Below the pieces are notes generated by a model that saw nothing but the letters and a program-made list of their open reading frames with translations, made no database searches and was not told the DNA's origin. A stretch of DNA of 64,000 bases from Azorinus chamasolen (lineage: Eukaryota; Mollusca; Bivalvia; Cardiida; Solecurtidae), in assembly GCA_963576725.1 (NCBI GenBank), contig OY755243.1:43943243-44007242 (forward strand), given 5' to 3'. Position numbers and translations under genes: made by a program. Positions 41,584-51,008 of the stretch are shown piece by piece (position 1 is the first letter of the stretch; each line of letters begins with the position of its first letter).

Positions 41584-42970
41584 TATACCCCCATGCAATG
41601 AATTTGCTCGGGTATATATAGTTTTTGACTTGTCAGTTCGTCCGTGTATCATAATACATTGTTGCTCATCTAGGACTTAGATTTCTTGACCAATTTATCT
41701 CAAATTAAATTTTGCTTTAAGAATTGTCATGAATAAAATGCTTGGATGATTCAATTTTCAGAGGAATCTGTTAAAGGGGACCGCCTTTAGGCGAGGGGGG
41801 CATTAAGTTTTACCCTTTTCAGTCCCATACATCCGTCCTCAAAATCTTTCGTCAAAGATTTCTTTGCTTGTGTGACAACTAGATGAGCCCTGTTATTTTT
41901 TAGGTCACTAGGTCAAAGGTCAAGGTCACCATGACCTTAACTGGTGAAATTGTTTCCGATCAATAACTGCTCAAGGGTTTGGCTTAGGATCTTCAAACTT
42001 GCTTTGGTGGTTGGTCATGACCACTAGATGACCCGTATTGTTTTTTAGGTCACTAGGTCAAAGGTCAAGGTCACATGACCTTAACTGGTTAAATGGTTTT
42101 TGATCATTATAACTGCTAAAGGGTTTGGCTTAGAATCTTCAAACTTGCTGCAGTAGTTGGTCATGACCACTGGATGACCCCTATTGTTTTTTAGGTCACT
42201 AGGTCAAAGGTCAAGGTCACCATGACCTTAAGTGGTAAAATGGTTTCTGATCAATAACTGCTCAAGGGTTTGGCTTAGGATCCTCAAATTTGCTTAGGTG
42301 GTTGGTCATGACAACTAGATGAGCCCTGTTATTTTTGAGGTCACTAGGTCAAAGGTCAAGGTCACCATGACCTTAACTGGTGAAACGGTTAACAATCAAT
42401 AACTGCTCAAGGTTTGGCTTAGGATCTTCAAACTTGCTGTGGTGGTTGGTCATGACCACAAGATCACCCCTATTGTTTTTGAGGTCACTAGGTCAAAGGT
42501 CAAGGTCACCATGACATTAGCTGGTGAAATGGTTTCAAATCAATAACTGCTCAAGGGTTTGGCTTAGGATCTTCAAACTTGCTGTGGTGGTTGGTCATGA
42601 TAACTAGATGACCCCTATTGTTTTTGAGGCCACTAGGTCAAAGATCAAGGTCATCATGAGCTTAACTGATGAAATGGTTTCCGATTAATAACTGCTCAAT
42701 GGTTTGGTTCGGGATCTTCAAACTTGCTGTGGTAGTTGGTCGTGACCACTAGATGACCCCTATAGCTGTTGAGGTCATTAGGTCAAAGGTCAAGGTCACC
42801 ATGACCTTAACTTGTGAAATGTTTTCAGATCAATAAATGATCAGTGGTTTGGCTTAGGATCTTCAAAGTTGCTGTGGCGATTAGTCATGACCACTAGATG
42901 ACCTCTGTAGTTGAGGTCACTAGATCAAAGGTCAGGGGGTCTGGGGGTATACAGGTTTTACAAACATCTC
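41584..42970 (+). mobile_element. TME with seven regular 145 bp monomers
   Basis: Outer motifs ATACCCCCATGC (left) and GGGGTCTGGGGGTATACAGG (right) are inverted to each other. The monomers repeat at 144-146 bp (anchors 41923, 42068, 42214, 42359, 42503, 42648, 42793) and contain GAGGTCACTAGGTCAAAGG, CAAGGTCACCATGACCTTAA, ATCAATAACTGCTCAAGGG and GGTTGGTCATGACCACTAG. The last unit is truncated near 42935. Confidence 0.82.
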
Positions 42971-43241
42971 TTGTTGTTGGTATGTTTGTAGACATGTGCT
43001 ATTAATGTTATCCTTATATTCTATACATACACCTGCTCCCTGTTACAAAATTAATGTGTAGTGCCAGAATATCAATAATTTCCAGTGATAGGTCTTGTTT
43101 CTAAAATTCAGGAAAGGGTCAAGGGCAAAGTGGATCCATGGCTCTTATTATCTATGGATTCATTTCTAATCATTTATTTCTCTCTCCATTTTAAAAGCTA
43201 TGGGATTCATAAATGCTGTTACTAACTGTTTTTTCTTGTTT

Positions 43242-43345
43242 TAACCCAGTCCCTCATAGTGACGCCTTTTGACGCCTCTGTAATAGTCAGTTTTGGAAAC
43301 CATTGTGGTAAAATTTATATAGAGCATTCGCTCCACACATCTTAT
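43242..43345 (+). mobile_element. HP-A left half, fused to HP-C2
   Basis: TTAACCCAGTCCCTCATAGT, GGAAACCATTGTGGTAAAAT, GAGCATTCGCTCC, then an abrupt change to C2 sequence. Confidence 0.7.
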
Positions 43346-43514
43346 AATGTAAAATTTTATGGGAGGTGTTTGCTTTGACAAAAACTGTAGGATCAGATCT
43401 ATATAATTCCATAAGCAAACAGAGCAAACCCTAATCAGATGGCTCCTACAGGAGCTGCCTAGTTTGGGTCTACTCTATGTTCAAAGGCATGAAAAAAGCA
43501 TTTACATGAGAATA
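43346..43514 (-). mobile_element. HP-C2 right part
   Basis: TTATAATGTAAAATTTTATG, TTTGACAAAAACTGTAGGAT, hairpin tip GGCTCCTACAGGAGC. Confidence 0.65.
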
Positions 43515-43769
43515 AGAGTAAAGTAAATTATGTAGCTGATTTGAATCTATACTTTTTCAATCTGGCATTGAAGTCTCATTTAAAATTTAGGAATTTGTTA
43601 TAAAGATTTTCAAATACTCAGATGCCAAACAAATTGAAATGTAACAACTTTTTTGTTTTCACCAGGAGAATAGTTTTATGAGATTGTGTCTTTAATACTA
43701 CTCCGTGGATTGAAACACTATCGATAATCTCAGTCTAGAGTTCTTGTGAAATCTGCCAGGATTTAGTTC

Positions 43770-44017
43770 TTAACCCTTTCCCTCATATATATGTATTTTC
43801 ACGCATTTGCAAACAGAAGACCCAGATCAGACGACTCCTATAGGAGCCGTCTGATCAGGGTCGGCTCTGTTTGCTAGTGGAATTTGAAAGATCTGTTTCT
43901 TTTCTTTCTAAAATGGCAACAATGATCCCCCTTCCATATTTCATAATAACTACTTTATCCATGAATATTCAGAAGGTATTGAAATTTGGTATAAACATAG
44001 AACAGGGAAAGGGTTAA
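43770..44017 (+). mobile_element. HP-B, full length
   Basis: TTAACCCTTTCCCTCATATA to ACAGGGAAAGGGTTAA; hairpin 43808-43875, tip GACTCCTATAGGAGCC. Confidence 0.9.
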
Positions 44018-44047
44018 CGCACAAAAAAGAAATTCAATGTAACATTT

Positions 44048-44105
44048 CCAAATAGTTTAGATGTTGATGAGATAAAAGTATGTCAGTGTCTTGTCAAGAT
44101 CAACA
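44048..44105. mobile_element. HP-E fragment
   Basis: CAAATAGTTTAGATGTTGAT / TTGTCAAGATCAACACTG. Confidence 0.35.
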
Positions 44106-44350
44106 CTGATTTATTTAACACCATGTGCATGTTTTTTAAAAGAAATGGAAGGAAAAGTCTGCTTTGTTAATTGAAGAAAACAGCTAGCTTTGAGAACAAC
44201 AATTATTTCACATGTTCAGGATTTCATTCTTCACATACTGGCAGCTTGGGAGTATTGTGAGTTTTCAGAATCACATTTTTTTTATATCATGTGCGCTAAT
44301 TAATGTGGATCAAAAGATTTGAACTGTTTGAAAGCACAAGTTTCACAGAA

Positions 44351-44567
44351 ATTAATGCTTTGCATGCAGGGAAGGAGTGCAGAGGCATTTTCAAACAGAT
44401 TAGACACTGTGTGACATCCGAGGGTTCCCTGAAGAGCCCAATGATCAGGGTCTGCACTGTTTGTCTTTCAAAATCCTCTAGCAAATGTAACATTGCATAC
44501 TGGATGAACTCTACCATTAATCATGGATGGGTCATTCCACTTTGAACATTCAGCATAGAAAGGGTTT
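44351..44567 (+). mobile_element. HP-F2
   Basis: TTAATGCTTTGCATGCAGG, CAAACAGATTAGACACTG / GTCTGCACTGTTTGTC, GATGGGTCATTCCACTTTG, CAGCATAGAAAGGGTTTAA. Confidence 0.7.
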
Positions 44568-44618
44568 AAACATGAATCATTGAATATCTGCTGAGAGAGT
44601 CTGTGGAAAATACATGTA

Positions 44619-44822
44619 CAGTACAACCCCTCTAAACCGGACATTGAATTTAGTATAAATATTGGTCTTGGAGACAGGTAGCAGCTTAATGCAGGTTGAA
44701 AGTCATGCAGAAAGCTCCTCTAGGAGCTTTCTGCATGACTTTCACTCTGCATTAAGCAGCCACCTGCCTAAAAGTATCCAAATTCTTCTGTACCAGAATT
44801 CCGGTTTAGTGGAGTTTTACTG
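44619..44822 (+). mobile_element. HP-D1, well preserved
   Basis: CAGTACAACCCCTCTAAACC to TTTAGTGGAGTTTTACTG between TA; inner palindrome with tip AAAGCTCCTCTAGGAGCTTT and GAAAGTCATGCAG arms. Confidence 0.9.
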
Positions 44823-44883
44823 TAGTTGGTTGTTGCAGATTTGATTTCGTTATGAATGTTCAACCTATTGATTGGTAGATTAT

Positions 44884-45111
44884 TTAATGCTAACCTTCTG
44901 ATGCCTTTGTGAAACAGAGTAGACCCAGATCAGATGGCTCATGAACAGGTCTACTCTCTTTGCGAAAGAAATGATACAGATTTCATGCTAGATTATGCAG
45001 GTCGAACATTTCCTTATTCATGATGCAGCTATAAAAAACTCAGCTAATTTATATATTCATAAAAAGCCGTTATAAATTTATTACATGAATATTTATTAGA
45101 CAAAGTGTTAA
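44884..45111 (+). mobile_element. HP-C1, hairpin reduced
   Basis: TTAATGCTAACCTTCTGATG, AACAGAGTAGACCCAGATC, GGTCTACTCTCTTTGCG, then the long arm; right TTAA shared with HP-A. Confidence 0.65.
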
Positions 45112-45311
45112 CCCATTCCCTCATAGGCTCTTTTTAGATCCAACCACTTTGAATAAATCTACCGAAAAGGAGCATTTTGCAGCTAGAGAAAAGGAAAAAT
45201 TTAGAATTTTGTAGTTTGAAACCATTGTGATAAATAGAGCATTTGCTCCTATAGGATTTTTACGTGACTTTTACTGAGGTAGAAAGGCATATTTATGGAG
45301 GAAAGGGTTAA
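45108..45311 (-). mobile_element. HP-A, second hairpin arm missing
   Basis: TTAACCCATTCCCTCATAGG to GGAGGAAAGGGTTAA; after GCTCCTATAGGA the returning arm is absent. Ends 184 bp before coding exon 3. Confidence 0.87.
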
Positions 45312-45494
45312 AGGAGTATATGCATGTAATCTTTGGAGAAAACTGATTTCTTTAAACCTTGCCCTAATGAAAATGCATGAAATGATCCCAAGGAGTTGCA
45401 GTGCCGTAAAACCCAACTCACTGACACTCTAGGGGTCTCTATCATGCAAACGGGTAATACAATTACATTTCATCATTACGGTTTATATTTTCAG

Positions 45495-45643
45495 ATCTAC
45501 ATTGCAGCCTTTGGGATTCTTCATGGAGATGCATTCCGCCTGGTGTATGGGTATGACAGTTTTGGGAACACATGTGACAGTGATAACGGCAATCGTAAAG
45601 TGCCCAATGTGACCCTGTCTGGCATGAACATGAAGGGAAGGCC
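45495..45643 (+). CDS. SLC44A1: Choline transporter-like protein 1, third coding exon (end of TM1, start of extracellular loop)
   Basis: Acceptor TATTTTCAG ends at 45494 and donor GTATGT starts at 45644. The exon is 149 bp, enters in phase 0 and leaves in phase 2. It encodes IYIAAFGILHGD (rest of TM1), then RLVYGYDSFGNTCD, the CTL1 motif that opens the large first extracellular loop, then an NVT sequon (possible N-glycosylation) and SGMNMKGRP. The donor at 45644 was preferred to GTAACA at 45648 because only phase 2 joins to the next exon as RPFVFFMD. Protein-level similarity to CTL1 is clear by eye. Confidence 0.95.
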
Positions 45644-45663
45644 GTATGTAACACTTTATTCTT

Positions 45664-45712
45664 GTAGACCTCCTATAGGAGCTGTCTGATCAGGGTCTGC
45701 ACTGTTTGCACT
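45664..45712 (+). mobile_element. HP hairpin remnant just after the exon 3 donor
   Basis: TAGACCTCCTATAGGAGCTG and CAGGGTCTGCACTGTTTGCA: apex and one arm of an HP-F/C hairpin. Confidence 0.6.
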
Positions 45713-46013
45713 CAGGGTATTTTAGGACTGAATAATACCCTGCCTTTAATAAAAGTAATTGCTAAAATATACATACCAAAAATGCTTTTTTGAGATTATA
45801 AATATGCAAAGAAATTGGAGCCTAAATCATAAATATTCATTGGGTAAAGGCACAAGTCAAACATTTTTATACAATATGTCAATGCATGTAGTTCATATAT
45901 TCAAAAACAATCAGTTGTTAAATATGAGCCACAAAACAATACTTGTACCATTGTCTAACCATATGAACTGTAAATGGCAATATCCTTTTGAGATGATTGA
46001 AAACAATAAAATA

Positions 46014-46214
46014 CAGTAAAACCCCTCTAAACTGGAATTTCAATAAAGAACAGCTTATGTCTTTTAAGGAAGATGGCTGCTTAATGCAGGATGAAAGTCA
46101 TGCAGAAAGCTCCTTGTTTAAGAACTTTCTGCATAACTTTTGTCCTGCATTAAGCTGCCACCTGTCTGAAAGACTGACACTAATTTTAACATCCAGTTTA
46201 GAGGGGTTGTACTG
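46014..46214 (+). mobile_element. HP-D1
   Basis: CAGTAAAACCCCTCTAAACT to TTTAGAGGGGTTGTACTG between TA; tip altered (AGCTCCTTGTTTAAGAACTT). Confidence 0.87.
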
Positions 46215-46515
46215 TAACTGTAATGGAACTTGAATGTTTATTTCCTTATTTCTGCGTGATGAATTATTTTCACTCATCTTATAAATTGGTTATAGGAATT
46301 ATAAATCGATAAACGCTGAACCCATTTCAACCTGTATTTGTTAGTGAACTTGTCCAACTATGTATTTTGCATGAATCTGATTTTCATTTTGAGGGGTGTC
46401 TATGCAGGAATGTTTTTGCTGATGTGACCTTTGGAAGACAAGTTATGAAGCCAACGGTGCTGACCCTGATCAGAAGCTTTTTCAGGAGTCTGTTCTGTTT
46501 GCCTGTGTGCTTTTC

Positions 46516-46759
46516 TAACGCTTCTCTCCATAAATATTTGCAGAGTAGACACAGATCAAATGGCTACTTTAGGAGCCGTCTGATCAGGGTCTACTCTGTT
46601 TGCTTATGATAATTTATAAATACATGTAGATATGATTCTACAGTTTCTGCCGTGCCTAAAAATTCCTGTCTCCTTGTGCTATTATAAAAACTAATGATTA
46701 ATCTAATTATTTTTTATGACTCTATTATTTCTTACATGAATAATCATTGAGTAAAGGAT
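46516..46759 (+). mobile_element. HP-C1
   Basis: TCTAACGCTTCTCTCCATAA, hairpin with tip GGCTACTTTAGGAGCC, long arm, TCATTGAGTAAAGG. A fragment of another hairpin precedes it (46460-46505). Confidence 0.7.
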
Positions 46760-46782
46760 GAAGGAGACCAGACATGAACGGG

Positions 46783-47011
46783 TTAACCCTTTCCTCCATA
46801 AACACGCCTTTCTACACCTCTGTAAAAGTCACCTGTTGAAACCATTGTGGTAAATAGAGCATTTGCTCCTATAGGAGCAAATGCTCTATTTATCACAATG
46901 GTTTCAAATTACAAAATTCTAAATATATCCTTTTCTCTAGTTATTGCTCCTTTTCAGTAAATGCATCCAAAGAGGTTTGATCTAAAAATAGCCTATGGAG
47001 GAAAGGGTTAA
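46783..47011 (+). mobile_element. HP-A, best copy, near the exon 4 acceptor
   Basis: TTAACCCTTTCCTCCATAAA to GGAGGAAAGGGTTAA, 229 bp. Hairpin 46838-46905 is 68 bp with one mismatch, tip GCTCCTATAGGAGC. Right arm carries CCTTTTCTCTAGTTATTGC and CTAAAAATAGCCTATG. Ends 29 bp before the acceptor AG. Confidence 0.93.
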
Positions 47012-47040
47012 GTTGATCAATTTCTTTGTTATTTTGCCAG

Positions 47041-47256
47041 GTTTGTGTTTTTCATGGACATTGAGAACCCATTCCAATCCAAGTGTATCTGTGTTAATGA
47101 GTGTCCGAAGGATCAACTAAATTCCAAGGAGGAGGTGCAGCACTTCTCCCACTACATTGGTTCAGAGTTGTGCGAGTATGACATTGCGGTAGAAAACTAC
47201 ACAAAACAGCAGTACTCCATCAAAGGGCCATGCCCAAAGTTGCCAGTACCAGCTAG
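47041..47256 (+). CDS. SLC44A1: Choline transporter-like protein 1, fourth coding exon (first extracellular loop)
   Basis: Acceptor ATTTTGCCAG ends at 47040 and donor GTAAGC starts at 47257. The exon is 216 bp with phase 2 at both ends. It reads FVFFMDIENPFQSKC, then a Cys-rich loop with ECPKDQL, SELCEYD, the sequon NYT, and finally GPCPKLPVPA. The spaced cysteines, the glycosylation site and PKLPVPA before the next helix match CTL1 rather than CTL2/4. The last codon is split (AG + next exon) and would give Ser or Arg. The next exon, expected to begin near TM2, is not in the window. Confidence 0.96.
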
Positions 47257-47459
47257 GTAAGCATCAAGGGTTATGTAAAACAGAAGGAAAAGAATTCATT
47301 TCATTGTTTTTTAGCCCTACCTTATTAGTGTGTCAATGTTTTCAGGAACGTAACTAGCGATACGCACTTACGCAGGTACACAACATCAATCTGAAAAGTG
47401 GAAACATTATGGCCAAACTGAAACAAAAATTGAAGGCTTGTAGACGTTTTGTCTTGTCA

Positions 47460-47600
47460 TAAACCCATTCCTTTATATTGACACCTCTGTAAAAGTCACC
47501 TTTTGAAACCATTGTGATAAATAGAGCATTTACTTCTACAGGAGAATTTATTTATCACAATAGTTTCAAAATTGCAGAATTCTAAATTTTCAAGTGGAGC
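47460..47600 (+). mobile_element. HP-A, right end lost
   Basis: AAACCCATTCCTTTATATTG, GAAACCATTGTGATAAATAG, TATCACAATAGTTTC, then unique sequence with TATATATAGCC. Confidence 0.75.
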
Positions 47601-47762
47601 ATGCACCCTGGCCCTATATATAGCCACGGTGTATACATTACATTTTGATTCATCCATGTTCCTGTGGGTTTGCTCATGACAAAACATCCCATCACTGTGT
47701 GTTTCATCTTCATCCAGGCTGTTTGCAATGGACATTACTTATAGGTGTTGAAGGAAAATGAT

Positions 47763-47990
47763 TTAACCCTTTCCTCCATAAATACACCTTTCTACACCTC
47801 TGTAAAAACACTTTTTGAAACCATTGTGATAATTAGAGCATTTGCTCCTTAGGAGCAAATGCTCTATTTATCACAATGGTTTCAATACTACACAATTCTA
47901 AAATTTTCCTTTCTTCTAGTAAATGCTCCTTTTTGGTAGATTTATTCAAAGAGGTCGTATCTAAAAATAGCCTAGGGAGGAATGGGTTAA
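47763..47990 (+). mobile_element. HP-A
   Basis: TTAACCCTTTCCTCCATAAA to GGAGGAATGGGTTAA; hairpin with tip GCTCCTTAGGAGC. Confidence 0.9.
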
Positions 47991-48000
47991 TCACCTAGGC

Positions 48001-48231
48001 TACCTCATGAATATTTATACAATGCATGACACTAAGAGTATTTATTAGCTGAATTGTTATGATGGTTTTTGAATATGGTTTGTTTAACCACTGCAGAAAC
48101 TATAGATTCAGGTCTATATTATTCCATGAGCAAACAGAGCAGAACTTGATATGACAACTTCTACAACAGTCTGATCTGGATCAACTCTGTTTGCAAAGCG
48201 TCTAAAGGTGTCTCTGTGAAGTAAAGGATTC
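48001..48231 (-). mobile_element. HP-C2, decayed hairpin
   Basis: TACCTCATGAATATTTATAC, GAAACTATAGATTCAGGTC, GAGCAAACAGAGCAGAAC, AGTAAAGGATTCAA. Confidence 0.65.
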
Positions 48232-48298
48232 AAGCCCTTCATTGGGAATACCGTCAAACCCTCCAAAGGGACCACCTACAAGAGGTCTAATTCTAGAC

Positions 48299-48548
48299 CT
48301 TCACCATTTACTCCATGAATATTCATATAAGAAATTAATGCCATCATGAACATGAATTAGATAGATATTTATAATGGCACATGAAGACATTAATTTTTGG
48401 ATAAGGCAGAAACTGTAAAATCATGATTTATATTATTTTGTAAGCAAACAGTAGACCATGATCAGACAGCTCCTATAGGATCTGATCTGATCATGGTCTG
48501 TTCTGGTTTCCAAGGGGTAGAAAGGCGTATTTATGGAGTAACAGGTTA
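48299..48548 (-). mobile_element. HP-C1 inside HP-D3
   Basis: TCACCATTTACTCCATGAAT to GGAGTAACAGGTTAA; hairpin shortened on one side (GACAGCTCCTATAGGATC). Confidence 0.75.
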
Positions 48549-48646
48549 AAGGCTAGTGATAGCTTAATGCAGGATAAAAATTATGCAGGAAGTCCTGCTG
48601 GAACTTTCTACCTTACTTTTGTCCTGCATGAAACAACCACCTGGTT

Positions 48647-48875
48647 TTAACCCATTCCCTCATAGGCTATTTTTAGACCCAACCTCTTTGAGTAAATATA
48701 CCAAAAAAGGAGCATTTACTAGAGAGAAGAAAATGTTAGAATTTTGTAGTATTGAAACCATTGTGATAAATAGAGCATTTGCTCCTATGGAGCAAATGCT
48801 CTATTTATCACAATGGTTTCAAGAAGTGACTATTACAGAGGCGTAGAAAGGAATATTTATGGAGGAAAGGGTTAA
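48647..48875 (-). mobile_element. HP-A inside HP-D3
   Basis: TTAACCCATTCCCTCATAGG to GGAGGAAAGGGTTAA; hairpin from GAAACCATTGTGATAAATAG with tip GCTCCTATGGAGC. Confidence 0.88.
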
Positions 48876-49222
48876 AGAGACCCATGGTTATTCATAAGGT
48901 GGTTGGCTTATCAGCTTTGAAGTAAAGACTCATGGTATGAAAGTACAGGTGAGATATCTTGATTGTTTTATCATTAAGTGACCATATAAACAGCTGTTAT
49001 CATTTACCTGGCAATTCAGTATAAACAGACTCCCTTACAAATAGAAACATTCAGAGGAAAAGCCATTTTGTAACCTTTCGCTATCAATGCTGACGTATAT
49101 AGTTCAGCAACTATTTAGTCACTTATAATAGCAAATGTAAATGTTTGGCATTATAGTATAAACACTGTACAAACAATATGGATGTCCTTGATAACACCTG
49201 GACCACCCATACTAAAGGATTC

Positions 49223-49430
49223 TTAACCCAATACTTTATGAATATTAATGAGTGTTAATTAGTTGATGGCCGATGAAGTGATAAATTTAACAATGGTAGA
49301 CAGTGTAGAATTAAATCTGTCACATTGTTTATGCAAACAGAGTAGACTCTGATCAGACAGCTCCAATAGGAGTTGTCTAATCTGGGTCAAGTATGTTTGC
49401 AAAGCTTATTAAAAGGTTGTGTTATAGTGA
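49223..49430 (-). mobile_element. HP-C
   Basis: TTAACCCAATACTTTATGAA, GCAAACAGAGTAGACTCTGA, tip GCTCCAATAGGAG, decayed right end. Confidence 0.65.
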
Positions 49431-49567
49431 AGCCAGAAGGCTTATAGACCTTCTTCAAAGATACCTTGGTCAATTCAACAGAACGTTGCAGGTATGTTGT
49501 TAGAGTGGTCTAGTACCATCAAGGTCCAAATTACTGGGTATTTGAATATTTCTGAAACAAACGACAC

Positions 49568-49813
49568 TTAACCCTTCCCCTATTCAATATTCATGTAAGA
49601 AATGATGACAACCATGAATATTTACTAACTTGAGTTTTTTAATGTAAACTTTTCAAGGAAAATCTTTTCATGGACAAAAACTATAAAATCAGATCTATAC
49701 CATGTTAAAGCAAACAGCAGACCTTGATCAGACGACTCCTACAGGAGCCATCTAATCTGGGTCTACTCTGTTTGCAAATGTGTGAAAAGGTGTTTATATG
49801 AAAGAAAGGGTTA
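49568..49813 (-). mobile_element. HP-C2, full length
   Basis: TTAACCCTTCCCCTATTCAA to GAAAGAAAGGGTTAT; hairpin tip GACTCCTACAGGAGCC. Confidence 0.82.
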
Positions 49814-50028
49814 TTCTTTTCCCTATTGCATATTCACATGAGGAATAATGAAATTATGAACATTTATTGGCTGAATTTTTATAATGGTATATAAACATAT
49901 GAGAAACAATTGATTTCATAAGCAAACAAAGCTTACCCAGATCAGATGGCTCCTGTTGGAGACATCTGATCTGAAGTCTACTCTGTTTGCAAAGGTGTGT
50001 AAAAGCATCTATATGTATGAGGGAAAGC
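49812..50028 (-). mobile_element. HP-C2, abutting the previous copy
   Basis: CTTTTCCCTATTGCATATTC, hairpin GCAAACAAAGCTTACCCAGA with tip GGCTCCTGTTGGAGAC, GAGGGAAAG end. Confidence 0.7.
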
Positions 50029-50212
50029 AGAGGACAATTTTGCAGTCTAGACTTATCTAGAGTGTTTAAAAAAATAAAATCTTCAGATAGTAGTACAAAA
50101 TGGCTTAACTCAGTGAATGCTATGTAGTTATTGTCTGCAAAAACACAATATTATCGGCTGCAAATTCTAGAGTCAATTTTTCTCCAAATTCCGTTAAAAG
50201 ATACAGTCTTCA

Positions 50213-50285
50213 GTGTCAAACAGTATGCATCTTGATGAGACACCAAGTTACTCTACATCTCATCTGGATCAAATCTGTATGTATA
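50213..50285. mobile_element. HP-E hairpin
   Basis: GTCAAACAGTATGCATCTTG / CATCTCATCTGGATCAAATCTG. Confidence 0.5.
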
Positions 50286-50460
50286 GGTTGTCCTAACTTT
50301 GCTGCTAACTGGCAGAGAGGTGGTTCTAATTAAATTTCTGTGTCTGTTTGAGAACAGCTTTATCTTCTGTCAAAACGGAACCATATCAGACAGACTAAAA
50401 ATATTCGTTTTTTAAGCCATTTGCAACCTCATTATTATTTTTATGTAAGTAAGCACTGAT

Positions 50461-50701
50461 TTAACCTGATGAATATTCATGGAAAACTCCGTCCATTTTG
50501 AATATTAATTAATTAATTTTCTTATAGTGTTATATAATGAATACATTTCTGTAACAAAATTAAATCTAAGATATTCTTTATTAGCAAACAGAGCAGACCC
50601 TGATTAGAAGGCTCCAACAGGGGCTTTCTGATCTGGGTCTACTCTGTTTTCAAAGGCTTCAAAAAGATGTGTCAAGGTGTGTCTATCAGGTAATGGGTTA
50701 A
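50461..50701 (-). mobile_element. HP-C3, full length
   Basis: TTAACCTGATGAATATTCAT, AAACTCCGTCCATTTTGAAT, hairpin with tip GGCTCCAACAGGGGC, end GGTAATGGGTTAA. Confidence 0.82.
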
Positions 50702-51008
50702 CTCTTTCCTTCATATAAACGCCTTTTCACCCATTTGCAAACACGGTAGACCCAGATCAGACTGCTCCTAGTAGGAACTGTCTGATTGGGGTCTGCTCTG
50801 TAATTTTAGATCCAACCATTTTGAATAAATCTACCGAAAAGGAGCATTAACTAGAGAAAAGGAAAATTTTAGAATTTTGTAGTTTGAAACCATTGTGATA
50901 AATAGAGCATTTGCTCCTATGGGAGCAAATGTTCTATTTATCACAATGGTTTCATAAAGTGACTTTTACAGAGTCGTCAAAAGTCGTCAATATAAGGGAG
51001 TGGGTTAA
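50698..51008. mobile_element. HP-B / HP-A chimera between TTAA sites
   Basis: Left part is HP-B short arm plus hairpin (TTAACTCTTTCCTTCATATA... GTCTGCTCTG). At about 50801 it switches to a minus-strand HP-A (TTTTAGATCCAACCATTTTG) with its own hairpin 50885-50953 and end GGGAGTGGGTTAA. Confidence 0.78.

Larger units (their letters stand above)
17009..45494 (+). other. Intron between coding exons 2 and 3 (28.5 kb)
   Basis: Bounded by GTGAGT and TTTTCAG. Contains two minisatellites, a 4.25 kb TIR element, a 947 bp TIR element, several TMEs and dozens of HP elements. Mostly element-free stretches are 18870-19430, 20270-20630, 21030-21710, 22840-23210, 23650-24100, 31060-31545, 33175-33640, 34850-35220, 37125-37340, 38510-38990, 40215-40530, 42990-43240 and 44110-44350. 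I saw no exon in them. Confidence 0.85.
45644..47040 (+). other. Intron between coding exons 3 and 4 (1.4 kb)
   Basis: Bounded by GTATGT and TTGCCAG. About half is MITE: a hairpin remnant 20 bp after the donor, HP-D1 46014-46214, HP-C 46516-46759 and HP-A 46783-47011, the last ending 29 bp before the acceptor. Confidence 0.9.
48250..48912 (+). mobile_element. HP-D3 containing HP-C1 and HP-A (nest)
   Basis: ACCGTCAAACCCTCCAAAGG...TTCTAGACC on the left, GCTAGTGATAGCTTAATGC... CAACCACCTGG in the middle, and AGACCCATGGTTATTCATAA on the right line up with the HP-D3 at 15184-15396 once the two inserts are removed. The terminal CTG was not found. Confidence 0.62.

Noticed and set aside
47600..47660. 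TATATATAGCC motif considered as a promoter TATA box
   Set aside because: Lies inside an intron beside a truncated HP-A; no exon or initiator follows.
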